A stretch of 64,000 nucleotides of DNA from Microbispora sp. NBC_01189. GTDB taxonomy: Bacteria > Actinomycetota > Actinomycetes > Streptosporangiales > Streptosporangiaceae. This document shows positions 45,180 to 55,137 of the stretch, piece by piece; the first letter of the stretch is position 1; each line of letters opens with the position of its first letter. The DNA lies in the NCBI RefSeq assembly GCF_036010665.1, contig NZ_CP108581.1, positions 503,501 through 567,500 on the forward strand, written 5' to 3'. The position numbers were made by a program, and so were the translations under genes. Under the pieces are notes generated by a model. It was not told where the DNA came from. It searched no databases and saw only the letters and a program-made list of their open reading frames with translations.

Positions 45180-46304
45180 TTAGCTGATGCCGGCCTCTTT
45201 GCACTTGTCGGCGAAGTCGCCGGTGCACAGCTCGTCCTTGGTCACGAAGCCGTCGGCGACGACGTCCTTGACGTTGTCGAAGTAGATGGCCTGCGGGTCC
45301 AGCAGCACCGACGGGACGTCCCGGTTGCCCTCCGGGTCCTTGACGGAGCCGCTCACCGAGGGCTGCTCACCCTTGGCGAGGCCGATGGCCAGCTCGGAGG
45401 CGGCGTCGGCCTCCTTCTTGATGGCCTTGTAGACCGTCATGCACTGGTCGCCGGCGAGGATGTTCTGCAGGCCCTGCACGGTCGCGTCCTGGCCGGTGAC
45501 CGGGACCTTGCCGTTCAGGTTCTGCTTCTTCAGCACCGAGATCGCGGCGTTGCCGAGGCCGTCGTTGGCGGAGAGGACACCCGCGATCTTCGGCTCCTGG
45601 GTCAGCATCTGCTCGAAGATCGTGCCGGCCTGGGTGTTGTCCCAGTCCGGAACCGACTGGTCCGGGCCCTTCTTGTAGTCGCCCGAGTCGTACTTCGGCT
45701 TGAGGACGCTGTCGTAGCCCTCCTTGAACAGCGTGGCGTTGTTGTCGGTCGGCGAACCGTTCAGCTCCGCGATGATCGGCTTGTCGGCCTTCTTGTCGGT
45801 CAGGCACTTGACCAGGCCCTCGCCCTGCAGCTGGCCGACCTTGTTGTTGTCGAACGACACGTAGTAGGCCGCGCTGCCGCCCAGCGTGAGGCGGTCGTAG
45901 TCGATCGTGGCGACGCCCTGCGACTTGGCCTTGTCGAGCACGGCCTTGCCGGTGCCGCTGTCGAGGTTGACGATCATCAGGACGGTCGCGCCGTTGGTGA
46001 TCATCTGGTCGGCGATCGTCTGGAAGGCGGACTTGTCGCCCTGCGCGTTCTGGATGTCGTACTCGACACCCGCCGTCTTGAACGCCTCCTCCAGGTACTT
46101 GCGGTCGGCGGTCTCCCACCGGGCGGAGGACTTGCTGTCCGGGAGGATGACGCCGATCTTGCCGGCCTTGGCGTCGCCCGCGGCGGAGGGCGCGGCGCTG
46201 GAGCCGCTGTCGGCGGAGGTGTCACCGTTCTCGCCCCCGCAGGCGGTGAGACCGAGGGTGAGCGCCGCGGCCGCGGCGCCGATGCTGAGGATCCCCTTGC
46301 GCAT
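45180..46304 (-). CDS. xylF: Sugar ABC transporter substrate-binding lipoprotein (XylF-like)
   Basis: Lipoprotein of 374 residues; lipobox LTAC with Cys22. The Periplasmic-binding-4 type domain shows IGVILPDSKSSARWETADRKYLEEAF, TIDYDRLTLGGSAAYYVSFDNNKVGQLQGEGLV, ELNGSPTDNNATLFKEGYDSVLKP, SANDGLGNAAISVLKKQNLNGKVPVTGQDA and MTVYKAIKKEA, close to D-xylose-binding XylF. No xylose isomerase or xylulokinase is in the window. The neighbouring upstream operon degrades L-fucose, so the ligand may be fucose instead. Confidence 0.88.
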   Translation of the reverse strand: MRKGILSIGAAAAALTLGLTACGGENGDTSADSGSSAAPSAAGDAKAGKIGVILPDSKSSARWETADRKYLEEAFKTAGVEYDIQNAQGDKSAFQTIADQMITNGATVLMIVNLDSGTGKAVLDKAKSQGVATIDYDRLTLGGSAAYYVSFDNNKVGQLQGEGLVKCLTDKKADKPIIAELNGSPTDNNATLFKEGYDSVLKPKYDSGDYKKGPDQSVPDWDNTQAGTIFEQMLTQEPKIAGVLSANDGLGNAAISVLKKQNLNGKVPVTGQDATVQGLQNILAGDQCMTVYKAIKKEADAASELAIGLAKGEQPSVSGSVKDPEGNRDVPSVLLDPQAIYFDNVKDVVADGFVTKDELCTGDFADKCKEAGIS

Positions 46305-46703
46305 GATGCGTGGGTCCTTTCTCTGACTGGGGGTCTATGAGGGGGTGTGGCCGAGCCCGCGCCGTCCCGACGTCTTCGCAGATCCTTCGGGGTCGAGGCG
46401 CTCCGGCCACCCGGTACGGCAGTGGCCGGGTCACGGCGTTCACCGCTCCAGGGAATGTTGTTTGAGACAACGTAAGCCCAAAGCACAGGTGGTGAAAGAC
46501 ACAGGACGGTAACGTTTGTTGCCCGCGGTAACAATCAAGAAACGTGGGATCAACACACGAAGGCGTCCGTCCGCCCGGCCGATGCCGAGGGGACGGACGC
46601 CGTGGTGTACGCCGGTGTCAGCGGATGCCGATGGTGCGGCTCCCGAGGACCTTCGGGGTGGTGGCGGGGCCGCCGCCGACCGGCCGGAAGGGCGGGGAGG
46701 TGG
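46305..46703. promoter_or_regulatory. Control region upstream of xylF and terminator of the fucose operon
   Basis: About 400 bases with no gene. AT-richer part 46450-46550 contains two inverted repeats, GTTGTTTGAGACAAC (46457-46471) and TTGTT-9-AACAA (46516-46534), flanked by ACGTTT ... AAACGT; these are candidate ROK operators. To the right, GGCGTCCGTCC (46562-46572) pairs perfectly with GGACGGACGCC (46591-46601), a likely terminator of the minus-strand operon ending at 46704. Confidence 0.5.
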
Positions 46704-47624
46704 TCAGTCCTTCAGCCCGTAGACCCGGGTCGCCGTACCCCGGAAGACGGCCTCGCGCTCGGCGTCCGGCAGACCGGCGTCCGCGAGCAGCGCCGAAACG
46801 GTGTCGGACCAGCGGGAAAGGGAGCCCGCGAGCAGGCAGACCGGCCAGTCCGAGCCGAACATCAGGCGGCCCGGGCCGAACGCGTCGAGCGCCACGCCGA
46901 CGTACGGCCGCAGGGCGGCGGCGTCCCAGTCGTCCCAGACCGCCTCGGTGATGAGGCCGGAGAGCTTGGCCGTCACGTTGGGTTCGGCGGCGAGCTCGCG
47001 GACGAGCCCCGCCCAGGGCTCGATCTCTCCGGTCGCGACCGGCGGTTTCGCCAGGTGGTCCAGGACGAAGCTCAGCTCCGGCAGGGCGCGCACGGTCTCG
47101 ATCGCGGCGGGCAGCTGGTGCGGCACGACGAGCAGGTCGTAGACGAGCCCGGCCGCCGCCACCTCCCGCAGCCCCGCGCGCACGTCGTCCCTGGCGAGCC
47201 AGCGCGGGTCGGATTCGCCCTGCACCAGGTGGCGGATCCCGCGCAGCAGGCCGCCGCCGGGCGAGGCGGCCAGGGCGGCGAGCTCGGCGGCGAGATCGGG
47301 CCGGGTCAGGTCGGCCCATCCCACCACCCCGGCGATGGTCCGCGACCCCGCCGCCAGCGCCAGGAACTCGCGCGTCTCCTCGGCGTCGGGCAGGACCTGG
47401 ACGAGCACGGACCGGCCGACGCCCGCCCCGGCCGCGGCCGATTCGTAGTCGGCGACGGTGAAGTCGCGGTGGATCGGGGCCACCTGCGGAGGCTCCAGCC
47501 ACGTCTGCGGGCGCCGGGACAGGTCCCACAGGTGGTGGTGGGCGTCGATCCGTACGGCGGACGTCCCGGAGGCGGTCCCGGAAGCGGTCGCAGTTGTCTC
47601 AGGAGCTGTCTCAGAAGCGGTCAC
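46704..47624 (-). CDS. Amidohydrolase family lactonase (L-fucono-1,5-lactonase candidate)
   Basis: Protein of 306 residues of the amidohydrolase-2 superfamily, which includes L-fuconolactonase. VRIDAHHHLWDL supplies the metal-proximal HxH, GGGLLRGIRHLVQGE the second block, FVLDHLAKPPV the histidine on the next strand and GRLMFGSDWPVC the terminal aspartate. The first 25 residues (TASETAPETTATASGTASGT) are low-complexity. GTG at 47624 overlaps the stop of larC (GTGA). It opens the lactone formed by the sugar dehydrogenase of the same operon; the position fits L-fucose breakdown. Confidence 0.82.
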   Translation of the reverse strand: MTASETAPETTATASGTASGTSAVRIDAHHHLWDLSRRPQTWLEPPQVAPIHRDFTVADYESAAAGAGVGRSVLVQVLPDAEETREFLALAAGSRTIAGVVGWADLTRPDLAAELAALAASPGGGLLRGIRHLVQGESDPRWLARDDVRAGLREVAAAGLVYDLLVVPHQLPAAIETVRALPELSFVLDHLAKPPVATGEIEPWAGLVRELAAEPNVTAKLSGLITEAVWDDWDAAALRPYVGVALDAFGPGRLMFGSDWPVCLLAGSLSRWSDTVSALLADAGLPDAEREAVFRGTATRVYGLKD

Positions 47625-48762
47625 AGTGCGTCGTAGGCCTCTCGTGCCAGTTCTCTCAGCGGTTTGCCGGTGGCCTCGGCCAGCGCGGCGAGGTCGTCGT
47701 ACTCGGGCTTGACCCCCCACGGCCCGTGCTTCATCCGCACGTCCCGCCCGTGCAGGCGCACGGTCTCGAAGTGCCGGGGCAGCGCGACCTTCTCGACCAC
47801 GCTGCGCCGCAGGCCCAGGCTGCCGGTCTCGGCGAAGACCAGATCCTGCAGCTCGCCGGCCAGTTCGGGGGGCGTCAGCACGTGCAGGACGTGCGCGGGG
47901 CGGCCCTTCTTCATCACGGCGGGGGTGACCCACGCGTCGGCCGCGCCCGCCGCCAGGGCGCGCTCGACGACGTGCCCGAGCACCTCGCCCGTCACGTCGT
48001 CGAGGTTCGTCGACAGGACGACCTGGCGGCCGGGCCCGGTCACCGGTTCCGGCTCGGCCACGGGCGCACCGAGCATGGCGACCGTGACGTTGGGCCGGTC
48101 GGGCAGCACGCGCCCGCCCGCGCCGTACCCCGTGGCGCGCAGCGCCATCTCCGGAGCCGGGCCGTACGTCGTGCCCGCGGCGCGCAGCAGGGCCGCCCCG
48201 GTCGGGGTGACCGCCTCCCCCGCCTCCCCCGCCTCCCCGCCCCGCACCCGCGCCCCCTTCAGCAGGGCGAGCGTGGCGGGGGCCGGGACGGGCAGCACGC
48301 CGTGCCGCGTGTGGACGACTCCGGCGCCCAGGGGCAGCGGCGCGCAGTGCACGCGCGTCACGCCGAGGTCGCGCAGCGCCGCCGCGCAGCCGACGATGTC
48401 GACCAGCGTGTCGTGCCCGCCGAGCTCGTGCAGGTGCACCTCGGCGACCGGCTCGCCGTGCAGCCCGGCCTCGACCTCGGCGATCGCGGTCAGCGCGGCC
48501 TCCGCGACCGGCAGCCCGCAGCGGGCCGCCATCGCGAGCAGTTCGGCGGCGCGGCGCTCGGTGGCGTCGTCGTCCACCGTCACCAGCGCCCGGGTGGCGG
48601 TCAGCGCGCCGGTGCGCACCCGCTCGGCGTCGAGCCGCCAGCCGGTCAGGCCGGTCGCGGCGACCGCCCGCCGTACGGCGTCGAGCGAGGCTCCGGCGTC
48701 GAGCAGCGCGCCGAGCAGCATGTCGCCCGCGAGCCCGGTGAACGGGTTCAGGTAGAGGATCA

Positions 48763-48763
<1 letters not shown>
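47621..48763 (-). CDS. larC: Nickel-pincer cofactor cyclometallase LarC
   Basis: Protein of 380 residues that inserts nickel into the pincer nucleotide used by LarA. Family signals: NPFTGLAGDMLLGALLDAGA, VAEVHLHELGGHDTLVDIVG (metal-binding histidines), PLPLGAGVVHTRHGVLPVPAPAT, STNLDDVTGEVLGHVVERALAAGAADAWVTPAVMKKGRPAHVLHVLTPP and WGVKPEYDD. In Lactiplantibacillus plantarum LarC is made by a frameshift joining two frames; here it is one uninterrupted gene. ATG at 48763 overlaps the LarB stop by one base. Confidence 0.92.
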
Positions 48764-49448
<685 letters not shown>

Positions 49449-49458
<10 letters not shown>

Positions 49459-49487
49459 GCCTGGTACGCCTCGCTCATGCCGGTACG
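49449..49487 (-). repeat. Imperfect tandem duplication at the fucU-larB junction
   Basis: CCTCACTCATGCCTGGTACG (49449-49468) is followed by CCTCGCTCATGCCGGTACG (49469-49487): one base lost and one substitution. Each copy carries an ATG on the minus strand. The outer ATG (49478) overlaps the fucU stop as ATGA but reads only seven codons; the inner ATG (49458) starts LarB. Confidence 0.85.
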
Positions 49488-49903
49488 ACGTACCCGATGG
49501 TCAGCAGGAGGTTGGCGTAGAGCCGGTCGTCGCCGGTCGCCACCGCGAACGCGACGTCGGGCTCCTTCGCGGCCTCGTAGAAGCCGAACCTGGGCAGGAC
49601 CTGGAGCGGCAGGCCCGGGCCGAGCAGTTCGCGGTAGCGGGCGAACACGCCGGGCTCGCCTCCCTCGTCGGGCCGCATCGCGTGCACGGCCTCCAGCGGT
49701 ACGGCGTCCACCAGGAGTTCCAGGACGTCGTCCACGCGGACCAGCCCGGGCCGCAGGTTGAGGTGGATCACCGGGGCGCCGGCCCGCACGTTGGTGGCGT
49801 GCGCGTAGTTCGCGTCGGCGAGCAGCACACGCGAGCCGTGCCCGGTCGCCGCGAGCGCGGCCAGCAGCGGCGGGTGGATCAGGGGATAGCGGAGCACGCT
49901 CAC
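49475..49903 (-). CDS. fucU: L-fucose mutarotase (RbsD/FucU family)
   Basis: Protein of 142 residues that interconverts alpha and beta L-fucose. Sequence signs: LRYPLIHPPLLAALAATGHGSRVLLADANYAHATN (His and Asp of the active site), VRVDDVLELLVDAVPLEAVHAMRP and PRFGFYEAAKEPDVAFAVATGDDRLYANLLLTIGYV. GTG at 49903 overlaps the larA stop (GTGA). It puts the sugar in the anomer required by the dehydrogenase of the same operon. Confidence 0.88.
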   Translation of the reverse strand: MSVLRYPLIHPPLLAALAATGHGSRVLLADANYAHATNVRAGAPVIHLNLRPGLVRVDDVLELLVDAVPLEAVHAMRPDEGGEPGVFARYRELLGPGLPLQVLPRFGFYEAAKEPDVAFAVATGDDRLYANLLLTIGYVVPA

Positions 49904-51156
49904 TCTCCCGCGAGGTAGGGGATGGTCATCGGCCCCTCCGGCAGCACGCACACCCGCCCCGGCAGGGCCCGCACGGTGGCGGCGACGTCCTCGGTCCGCT
50001 CCAGATGGGCGGCGGCCAGGTCGGCGTCACCGAGATATGCCGTGTGCATGATCACCCGGGCCCGCCGCTGGATGCGCGCCTGGATCTGCACCTGCCACTG
50101 GTCGGGGATGGTCTCGGTGCGGCGGGAGATCTCCTCGAACAAGGCGTCGGGCGAGGCCGCCGAGGTGAGCACCTCGCGGTAGGAGCCGTGGTCGGGGAAC
50201 CCGTCCCGGCACTCGGCCGCGCAGATGATCGTCCCGCCGGGGCGGACGACCTGGGCGGCGGCGCTCATGCCCTTCACCGACTGGTAGAGGTTCTGGTCCA
50301 GCGGGAAGCCGGCGTTGGTGGTGACCACCACGTCGAACGGCTCGGCGACCGGCCGCATCGCGGCGGCGCGGGCCGCGGCCGTGGCGGCGGCGTGCATCGG
50401 GGCGAGGTCGCCGCCGAACGCCCGGACGATCCTCTGCTCCCGGTTCAGCACGACGTCGAGGGCGAAGGTGACGCCGGTCGCCGCGGCGATCGCGCGGACG
50501 TCGTCGTGGACGGGGTTGCCCTCGATGACCCCCCAGGTCGCGCGAGGGTCGCCGATGCGGGCCGCGTCGTGCAGGGTGAGCACGGTCTCCAGGGCGGCGA
50601 GGCCCGGCGCGACCAGCTTGGGGCCGCCGGAGAACCCGGCGAAGAAGTGCGGCTCCACGAACCCCGTCGTGATCCGCACGTCGGCGTCGGTCCACTCGCG
50701 GTTCAGCCAGACCGGCACGTCCTTGCCGTGCCGGCCCATCCACCGCAGCGACGACGCGTCGCGCGCGTCGTGGTTGACGATCCGTACGGCGTCCACGACC
50801 TCGTCGCCGAACATCGCGCGCAGTTCCTCGGGGGTGTTGCCGCGGTGCGTGCCGGTGGCGACCAGGATCACCACGTCGCCGGGGTCGGCGATCCCGTCCA
50901 GCTCGTCCAGGATCGCGGGGATCATCAGGTGCCTGGGCTGGGGCCGGGTCCCGTCGCAGGCGGAGATCGCCACCGTCTGGCCGGGGCGCACCCGCTCGCG
51001 CAGCGGTGGTCCCGCGACGGGTTCGCGCAGGGCCCGCCGCAGCTCGGCGGCCTCGTCCGGGACGACCGGCCGGGCCACCGGCGTGATCACGGTGGTCCGG
51101 TCGCCGGGGAACTCGACGGTCAGGCCGTCGGCGCCGTAGGCGAGGTCAACCCGCAT
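49900..51156 (-). CDS. larA: Nickel-pincer racemase/epimerase LarA
   Basis: Protein of 418 residues. Aligned by eye with lactate racemase of Lactiplantibacillus plantarum, every key residue is shifted by four: Asp68 and Arg71 (ACDGTRPQ), catalytic His104 (GTHRGNTPEEL) and His170 (EPHFFAGFSGG), Lys180 that carries the cofactor (GGPKLVAPG) and nickel ligand His196 (LTLHDA). Activity as a 2-hydroxyacid racemase or epimerase is therefore expected; the family includes lactate, malate and other racemases and gluconate epimerases. In context the substrate may be L-lactate from fucose or a sugar acid. It overlaps its upstream neighbour by 11 bases. Confidence 0.92.
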   Translation of the reverse strand: MRVDLAYGADGLTVEFPGDRTTVITPVARPVVPDEAAELRRALREPVAGPPLRERVRPGQTVAISACDGTRPQPRHLMIPAILDELDGIADPGDVVILVATGTHRGNTPEELRAMFGDEVVDAVRIVNHDARDASSLRWMGRHGKDVPVWLNREWTDADVRITTGFVEPHFFAGFSGGPKLVAPGLAALETVLTLHDAARIGDPRATWGVIEGNPVHDDVRAIAAATGVTFALDVVLNREQRIVRAFGGDLAPMHAAATAAARAAAMRPVAEPFDVVVTTNAGFPLDQNLYQSVKGMSAAAQVVRPGGTIICAAECRDGFPDHGSYREVLTSAASPDALFEEISRRTETIPDQWQVQIQARIQRRARVIMHTAYLGDADLAAAHLERTEDVAATVRALPGRVCVLPEGPMTIPYLAGE

Positions 51157-52066
51157 GGCCCAGGCCTTCGAGATCGTCCCAGAGCGCGTCGGGGATGTCC
51201 GCCGCCGCCAGCTCCAGGTCCTCGGTGATCTCCTCCGCGGTGCGCGCGCCGATCAGGACGTTGGTCACCGCCGGATGCCGGTGCGGGAACCGCAGCGCCG
51301 CCGCGGGCAGCGGCACGCCGTACGACGCGCAGACGCGGGCCATCTCGCGCGCCCGGTCGAGCACCTCGGGCGGGGCGGCGGCGTAGTCGTAGGTGCCGCC
51401 GCCGGCCAGGACACCGCTGTTGAACACCCCGCCCACGACGACGGAGACGCCGCGCCGCGCGCACTCGGGCAGCAGCTCCTCCTCCGCCGACCGGTCGAGC
51501 AGGGTGTGGCGCCCGGCCACGAGGACCACGTCGACGCCGGTCTCCCGGACGAACCGGGTCAGCATCGCGGTCTGGTTCATCCCGGCGCCGATCGCCCCGA
51601 CGACGCCCTGGTCGCGCAGCTCGGCCAGGGCCGGGAACGCCTCCCCCGCGGCCTGCTCCCAGTGCTCGTCAGGATCATGAATGAACACCATGCCGAAGTG
51701 GGCGAGCCCGGTGCGCCGCATACTGTCCTCCAGCGAGCGCAGCACGCCGTCGCGGCTGTAGTCCCGCACCCGCACGTACTGCGTGCGGCCGGGGAAGCCG
51801 TCCTCCTCGCCCTCGCCGGGCACCAGGACGCGGCCGACCTTGGTGGAGACGACCGCCTCACCCGCCCCGCGGGGAAGGCCGCGCAGGAAGCGCCCGAGGC
51901 GCTCCTCGGCGAGGCCGGTGCCGTAGTGCGGCGCGGTGTCGAAGTAGCGGACGCCCGCCTCCCACGCGGCGGCCAGCGTCCGCTCGGCCTGCTCCTCGTC
52001 CACCTGCGCGAACAGACCGCCCAGCGGCGCGGTGCCGAGCCCGTACGGCCCGAGGGACACCTTCAC
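51146..52066 (-). CDS. Aldo/keto reductase (L-fucose dehydrogenase candidate)
   Basis: Protein of 306 residues of the AKR superfamily with the catalytic tetrad: YFDTAPHYG (Asp, Tyr), VVSTKVGRVL (Lys) and MVFIHDPDEHW (His). The nucleotide end is NVLIGARTAEEI. This branch includes D-threo-aldose 1-dehydrogenase, which oxidises L-fucose to L-fucono-1,5-lactone. GTG at 52066 overlaps the SDR stop (GTGA). Placed next to the mutarotase and lactonase, L-fucose dehydrogenase is the best reading. Confidence 0.85.
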   Translation of the reverse strand: MKVSLGPYGLGTAPLGGLFAQVDEEQAERTLAAAWEAGVRYFDTAPHYGTGLAEERLGRFLRGLPRGAGEAVVSTKVGRVLVPGEGEEDGFPGRTQYVRVRDYSRDGVLRSLEDSMRRTGLAHFGMVFIHDPDEHWEQAAGEAFPALAELRDQGVVGAIGAGMNQTAMLTRFVRETGVDVVLVAGRHTLLDRSAEEELLPECARRGVSVVVGGVFNSGVLAGGGTYDYAAAPPEVLDRAREMARVCASYGVPLPAAALRFPHRHPAVTNVLIGARTAEEITEDLELAAADIPDALWDDLEGLGHAG

Positions 52067-52821
52067 GAGCCCACCGGCCGCAGTCGCAGGCCGGCCATGC
52101 CGCCGTCCACGGCCAGCTCGGTCCCGGCGGTCGACCCCGCCCTCGGGCTGGCGAGGTACGCGACGGCGTGGGCGACCTCCTGCGCCGTCACGAGCCGGCC
52201 GTGCGGCTGGCGGGCGGCCAGCGCGGCCCGTTCGGCGGCCGGGTCGGGGGCGGCGTCCAGCAGCCGCCCCACCCAGGGGGTGTCGACGGTGCCGGGGTTC
52301 ACGCAGTTGACGCGGATGCCCTCGCGGATGTGGTCGGCCGCCATCGCGCGGGTCAGCGCGAGCACGGCCCCCTTGGAGGCGGAGTACAGCGCCCGCTGCG
52401 GCAGCCCCGCGGTGGCGGCGATCGAGCAGGTGTTGACGACCGCCGCGTGCGGGGACTCCCGCAGGTGCGGCAGGGCCGCCCGGGTGACGCGCGCGATCCC
52501 GACGACGTTGAGGTCGAACACCCGCAGCCATTCGGCGTCGTCGTTGTCGGCGACCGTGCCCGCCGCGCCGATGCCCGCGTTGTTCACCAGCACGTCGATC
52601 CGGCCGTACCGCTCGGCCACCGCCGCGACCGCCCGCCGTACGGCGGCGTCGTCGGTCACGTCGCAGGTGAACTCGGTGTCCTTGAGGTCGAGCACCGCGA
52701 CCCGAGCGCCCCGCGCGGTCAGCTCCTCGGCGACCGCCCTGCCGATGCCCGAGGCGCCGCCGGTGACCACCGCCACCAGCCCCTCGAACTCGCCTCCGGC
52801 GCCGCCCCCGATCTCGCTCAT
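52063..52821 (-). CDS. Short-chain dehydrogenase (2-keto-3-deoxy-L-fuconate dehydrogenase candidate)
   Basis: Protein of 252 residues, classical SDR: TGGASGIG nucleotide motif, NNAGIG, catalytic Ser in NTCSIAATAGLPQ and YSASKGA (Tyr, Lys). Ends AGSTAGTELAVDGGMAG. In the non-phosphorylative L-fucose route an SDR oxidises 2-keto-3-deoxy-L-fuconate to the 2,4-diketo acid. Its ATG overlaps the stop of the hydrolase gene (ATGA), tying it to the next step. Confidence 0.85.
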   Translation of the reverse strand: MSEIGGGAGGEFEGLVAVVTGGASGIGRAVAEELTARGARVAVLDLKDTEFTCDVTDDAAVRRAVAAVAERYGRIDVLVNNAGIGAAGTVADNDDAEWLRVFDLNVVGIARVTRAALPHLRESPHAAVVNTCSIAATAGLPQRALYSASKGAVLALTRAMAADHIREGIRVNCVNPGTVDTPWVGRLLDAAPDPAAERAALAARQPHGRLVTAQEVAHAVAYLASPRAGSTAGTELAVDGGMAGLRLRPVGS

Positions 52822-53666
52822 GCGCGTCCCATCCGCTGGCGCTGCCGGCCGAGGCCGTCGACCTCCAGCTCGACCACGTCGCCCTCCCGCAGGTAGGCCT
52901 GGGGGCCGCGGCCGAGTGCCACCCCGGCGGGGGTGCCGGTGTTCACCACGTCGCCGGGCTCCAGCACCATGAACTGGCTGAGATACCAGATCACGTGGTG
53001 CACGCCGAAGATCTGGTTCTTGGTGTCGCCGTTCTGGCGCTGCTCGCCGTTCACCCACAGCCGCAGGCCGAGGGCCTGGGGGTCGCCGACCTCGTCGGGC
53101 GTCACCAGCCAGGGGCCGAGGGGGTTGAAAGTTTCACACGACTTGCCCTTGTCCCACTGGCCGCCGCGCTCGTTCTGGAACTCCCGCTCGGAGACGTCGT
53201 TGGAGATCGCGTATCCGGCGATCACACCGGCCGCCTCCTCCGGGGAGGACAGGTAGCGGGCGGTGCCGCCGAGGACGACGGCCAGCTCGACCTCGTAGTC
53301 GGTCTTCACGCTGCGGCGCGGCACCAGGACGTCGTCGTCGGGGCCGACGACGGTGTTCGACGCCTTCATGAAGACCACGGGCTCGGCCGGGAGGGCGGCT
53401 CCGGTCTCCTCGGCGTGGTCGGAGTAGTTCAGGCCGATGCAGACGACCTTCCCCGGTCTCGCCACCGGCGCTCCGACCCGCTCGTACGGCTCCGCCTCGG
53501 GCAGCGAGCCCTCCGCCAGGGCCGTCCGCACCCGGTCGACGCCTCCTCCCGCGAGGAACGCGCCGTCGATGTCCGTCGTCAGTGACGACAGGTCCAGCAC
53601 CCGGTCGCCGGGACCCATGACACAGGGCCGCTCAGAACCCGGCGGACCCACCCGCAACAGCTTCAC
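52818..53666 (-). CDS. Fumarylacetoacetase-family hydrolase (2,4-diketo-3-deoxy-L-fuconate hydrolase candidate)
   Basis: Protein of 282 residues, FAH domain: KVVCIGLNYSDHAEETG, VVFMKASNTVVGPDDDV, TDYEVELAVVLG (metal-binding acidic residues), GYAISNDVSEREFQNERGGQWDKGKSCETFNPLGPWLV and PGDVVNTGTPAGVALGR. It hydrolyses a carbon-carbon bond of a diketo acid; in fucose breakdown the products are pyruvate and L-lactate. First gene of the eight-gene minus-strand operon. Confidence 0.87.
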   Translation of the reverse strand: MKLLRVGPPGSERPCVMGPGDRVLDLSSLTTDIDGAFLAGGGVDRVRTALAEGSLPEAEPYERVGAPVARPGKVVCIGLNYSDHAEETGAALPAEPVVFMKASNTVVGPDDDVLVPRRSVKTDYEVELAVVLGGTARYLSSPEEAAGVIAGYAISNDVSEREFQNERGGQWDKGKSCETFNPLGPWLVTPDEVGDPQALGLRLWVNGEQRQNGDTKNQIFGVHHVIWYLSQFMVLEPGDVVNTGTPAGVALGRGPQAYLREGDVVELEVDGLGRQRQRMGRA

Positions 53667-53769
53667 GATCTGTCTTCTCCGACTGGTTCACAGGGGCAAG
53701 TGTGGTGACGAGCCTGTCAGATTCATCGGGTTGAAGTAAAGCCGTTGATTGGGATGTTTGCCGACTTAC

Positions 53770-53798
53770 TTGACCTCAGGTGGACGTGACCATACTGT
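53770..53798 (+). promoter_or_regulatory. Promoter of the fuconate dehydratase / larE operon
   Basis: TTGACC (53770-53775), exactly 17 bases, TACTGT (53793-53798), then the ATG at 53835. ATTCATCGG occurs twice in this divergent region, 53721-53729 and 53808-53816; the second is just downstream of the -10, suiting a repressor. Confidence 0.6.
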
Positions 53799-53834
53799 TC
53801 GAATCACATTCATCGGATCATTTGGAGTTCGCCC

Positions 53835-55124
53835 ATGCCGACGATCACCTCGGTGAACGTGATCGACATCAGGTTCCCGACCTCCGCGACGCTCGACGGG
53901 TCGGACGCCATGAACCCGGACGGCGACTACTCCGCGGCGTACGTCGTGTTGCAGACGGACAGCGATCTCGCCGGGTACGGCCTGACGTTCACCATCGGAC
54001 GTGGCAACGACCTGTGCGTGACCGCCGCGCGGCAGATCGGAGCACGGCTGACCGGCTGCGACGTCGACGAGCTGGCCGGGAACCTCGGCGGCCTCTACCG
54101 CCAGATCATGTCCGACAGCCAGATGCGCTGGCTGGGCCCGGAGAAGGGGGTGGTGCACCTGTCCGCGGCGGCCGTGCTGAACGCCGCCTGGGACCTCGCC
54201 GCCCGCCGGGCCGGCAAGCCGTTGTGGCGGTTCGTGGCGGACATGACGCCCGAGGAGCTGGTCGCGGCCTGCGACTTCCGCTACCTGTCCGACGTGCTGA
54301 CCCCGGACGAGGCCGTCGAGATGCTGGCCCGGCTCGCTCCGACCCGTGAGGAGCGGATCGCCGAGCTCGCAGCGCACGGCTACCCCGGCTACACCACGAC
54401 ACCGGGCTGGCTCGGCTACGACGACGACAAGCTGCGCCGCCTGTGCCGCGAGGCGGTCGCCGACGGCTGGACCCACGTCAAGCTCAAGGTCGGCGCCAAC
54501 CTGGAGGACGACGTACGCCGCCTCGCGATCGCCCGCGAGGAGATCGGCGACCTGACCCTCATGATCGACGCCAACCAGGTGTGGGACGTGCCCCAGGCCA
54601 TCGAGTGGGTGAACCGGCTGGCGCCGTACGAGCCGCTGTGGATCGAGGAGCCGACCAGCCCCGACGACGTGCTCGGCCACGCGGCCATCCGCAAGGCGAT
54701 CGCGCCCGTCGGCGTGGCCACCGGGGAGCACGCGCACAACCGGGTCATGTTCAAGCAGCTCCTGCAGGCCGGGGCGATCGACTTCTGCCAGATCGACTCG
54801 TGCCGGCTCGCCTCGGTCAACGAGATCGTGCCGATCCTGCTGATGGCGGCCAAGTTCGGCGTGCCCGTCTGCCCGCACGCGGGCGGGGTGGGCCTGTGCG
54901 AGCTGGTCCAGCACATGTCGGTCGTCGACTACGTCTGCGTGAGCGGCAGCCTGGAGGGGCGCGTCCTGGAGTACGTCGACCACCTGCACGAGCACTTCGT
55001 CGACCCGGTCCACATCGACCGGGGCCGTTACCGGCTGCCCGGCGCGCCCGGCTACAACGCCCGCATGCACGACGAGTCCGTCGCCGGCTACCGCTACCCT
55101 GACGGGCACCGCTGGGGAGGCTGA
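53835..55124 (+). CDS. L-fuconate dehydratase (enolase superfamily)
   Basis: Enzyme of 429 residues that dehydrates L-fuconate to 2-keto-3-deoxy-L-fuconate. MR-subgroup residues are in place: Lys216/Lys218 (HVKLKVG), Mg ligands Asp245 ([10 protein letters not shown]), Glu271 ([10 protein letters not shown]) and Glu298 (ATGEHAHNR), and catalytic His348 ([15 protein letters not shown]). The spacing matches characterised fuconate dehydratases, as do [15 protein letters not shown] and the N-terminal [24 protein letters not shown] precedes ATG 53835. It is the strongest single marker that the surrounding operon is for L-fucose. Confidence 0.92.
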   Translation: MPTITSVNVIDIRFPTSATLDGSDAMNPDGDYSAAYVVLQTDSDLAGYGLTFTIGRGNDLCVTAARQIGARLTGCDVDELAGNLGGLYRQIMSDSQMRWLGPEKGVVHLSAAAVLNAAWDLAARRAGKPLWRFVADMTPEELVAACDFRYLSDVLTPDEAVEMLARLAPTREERIAELAAHGYPGYTTTPGWLGYDDDKLRRLCREAVADGWTHVKLKVGANLEDDVRRLAIAREEIGDLTLMIDANQVWDVPQAIEWVNRLAPYEPLWIEEPTSPDDVLGHAAIRKAIAPVGVATGEHAHNRVMFKQLLQAGAIDFCQIDSCRLASVNEIVPILLMAAKFGVPVCPHAGGVGLCELVQHMSVVDYVCVSGSLEGRVLEYVDHLHEHFVDPVHIDRGRYRLPGAPGYNARMHDESVAGYRYPDGHRWGG

Positions 55125-55137
55125 CGTGGAGGCGCCG

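Noticed and set aside
46704..47624. Lactonase read as a rhamnose-specific enzyme
   Set aside because: Amidohydrolase lactonases of L-rhamnose and L-fucose are similar, but FucU and a fuconate-dehydratase-type enolase in the same cluster favour L-fucose; rhamnose cannot be wholly excluded.
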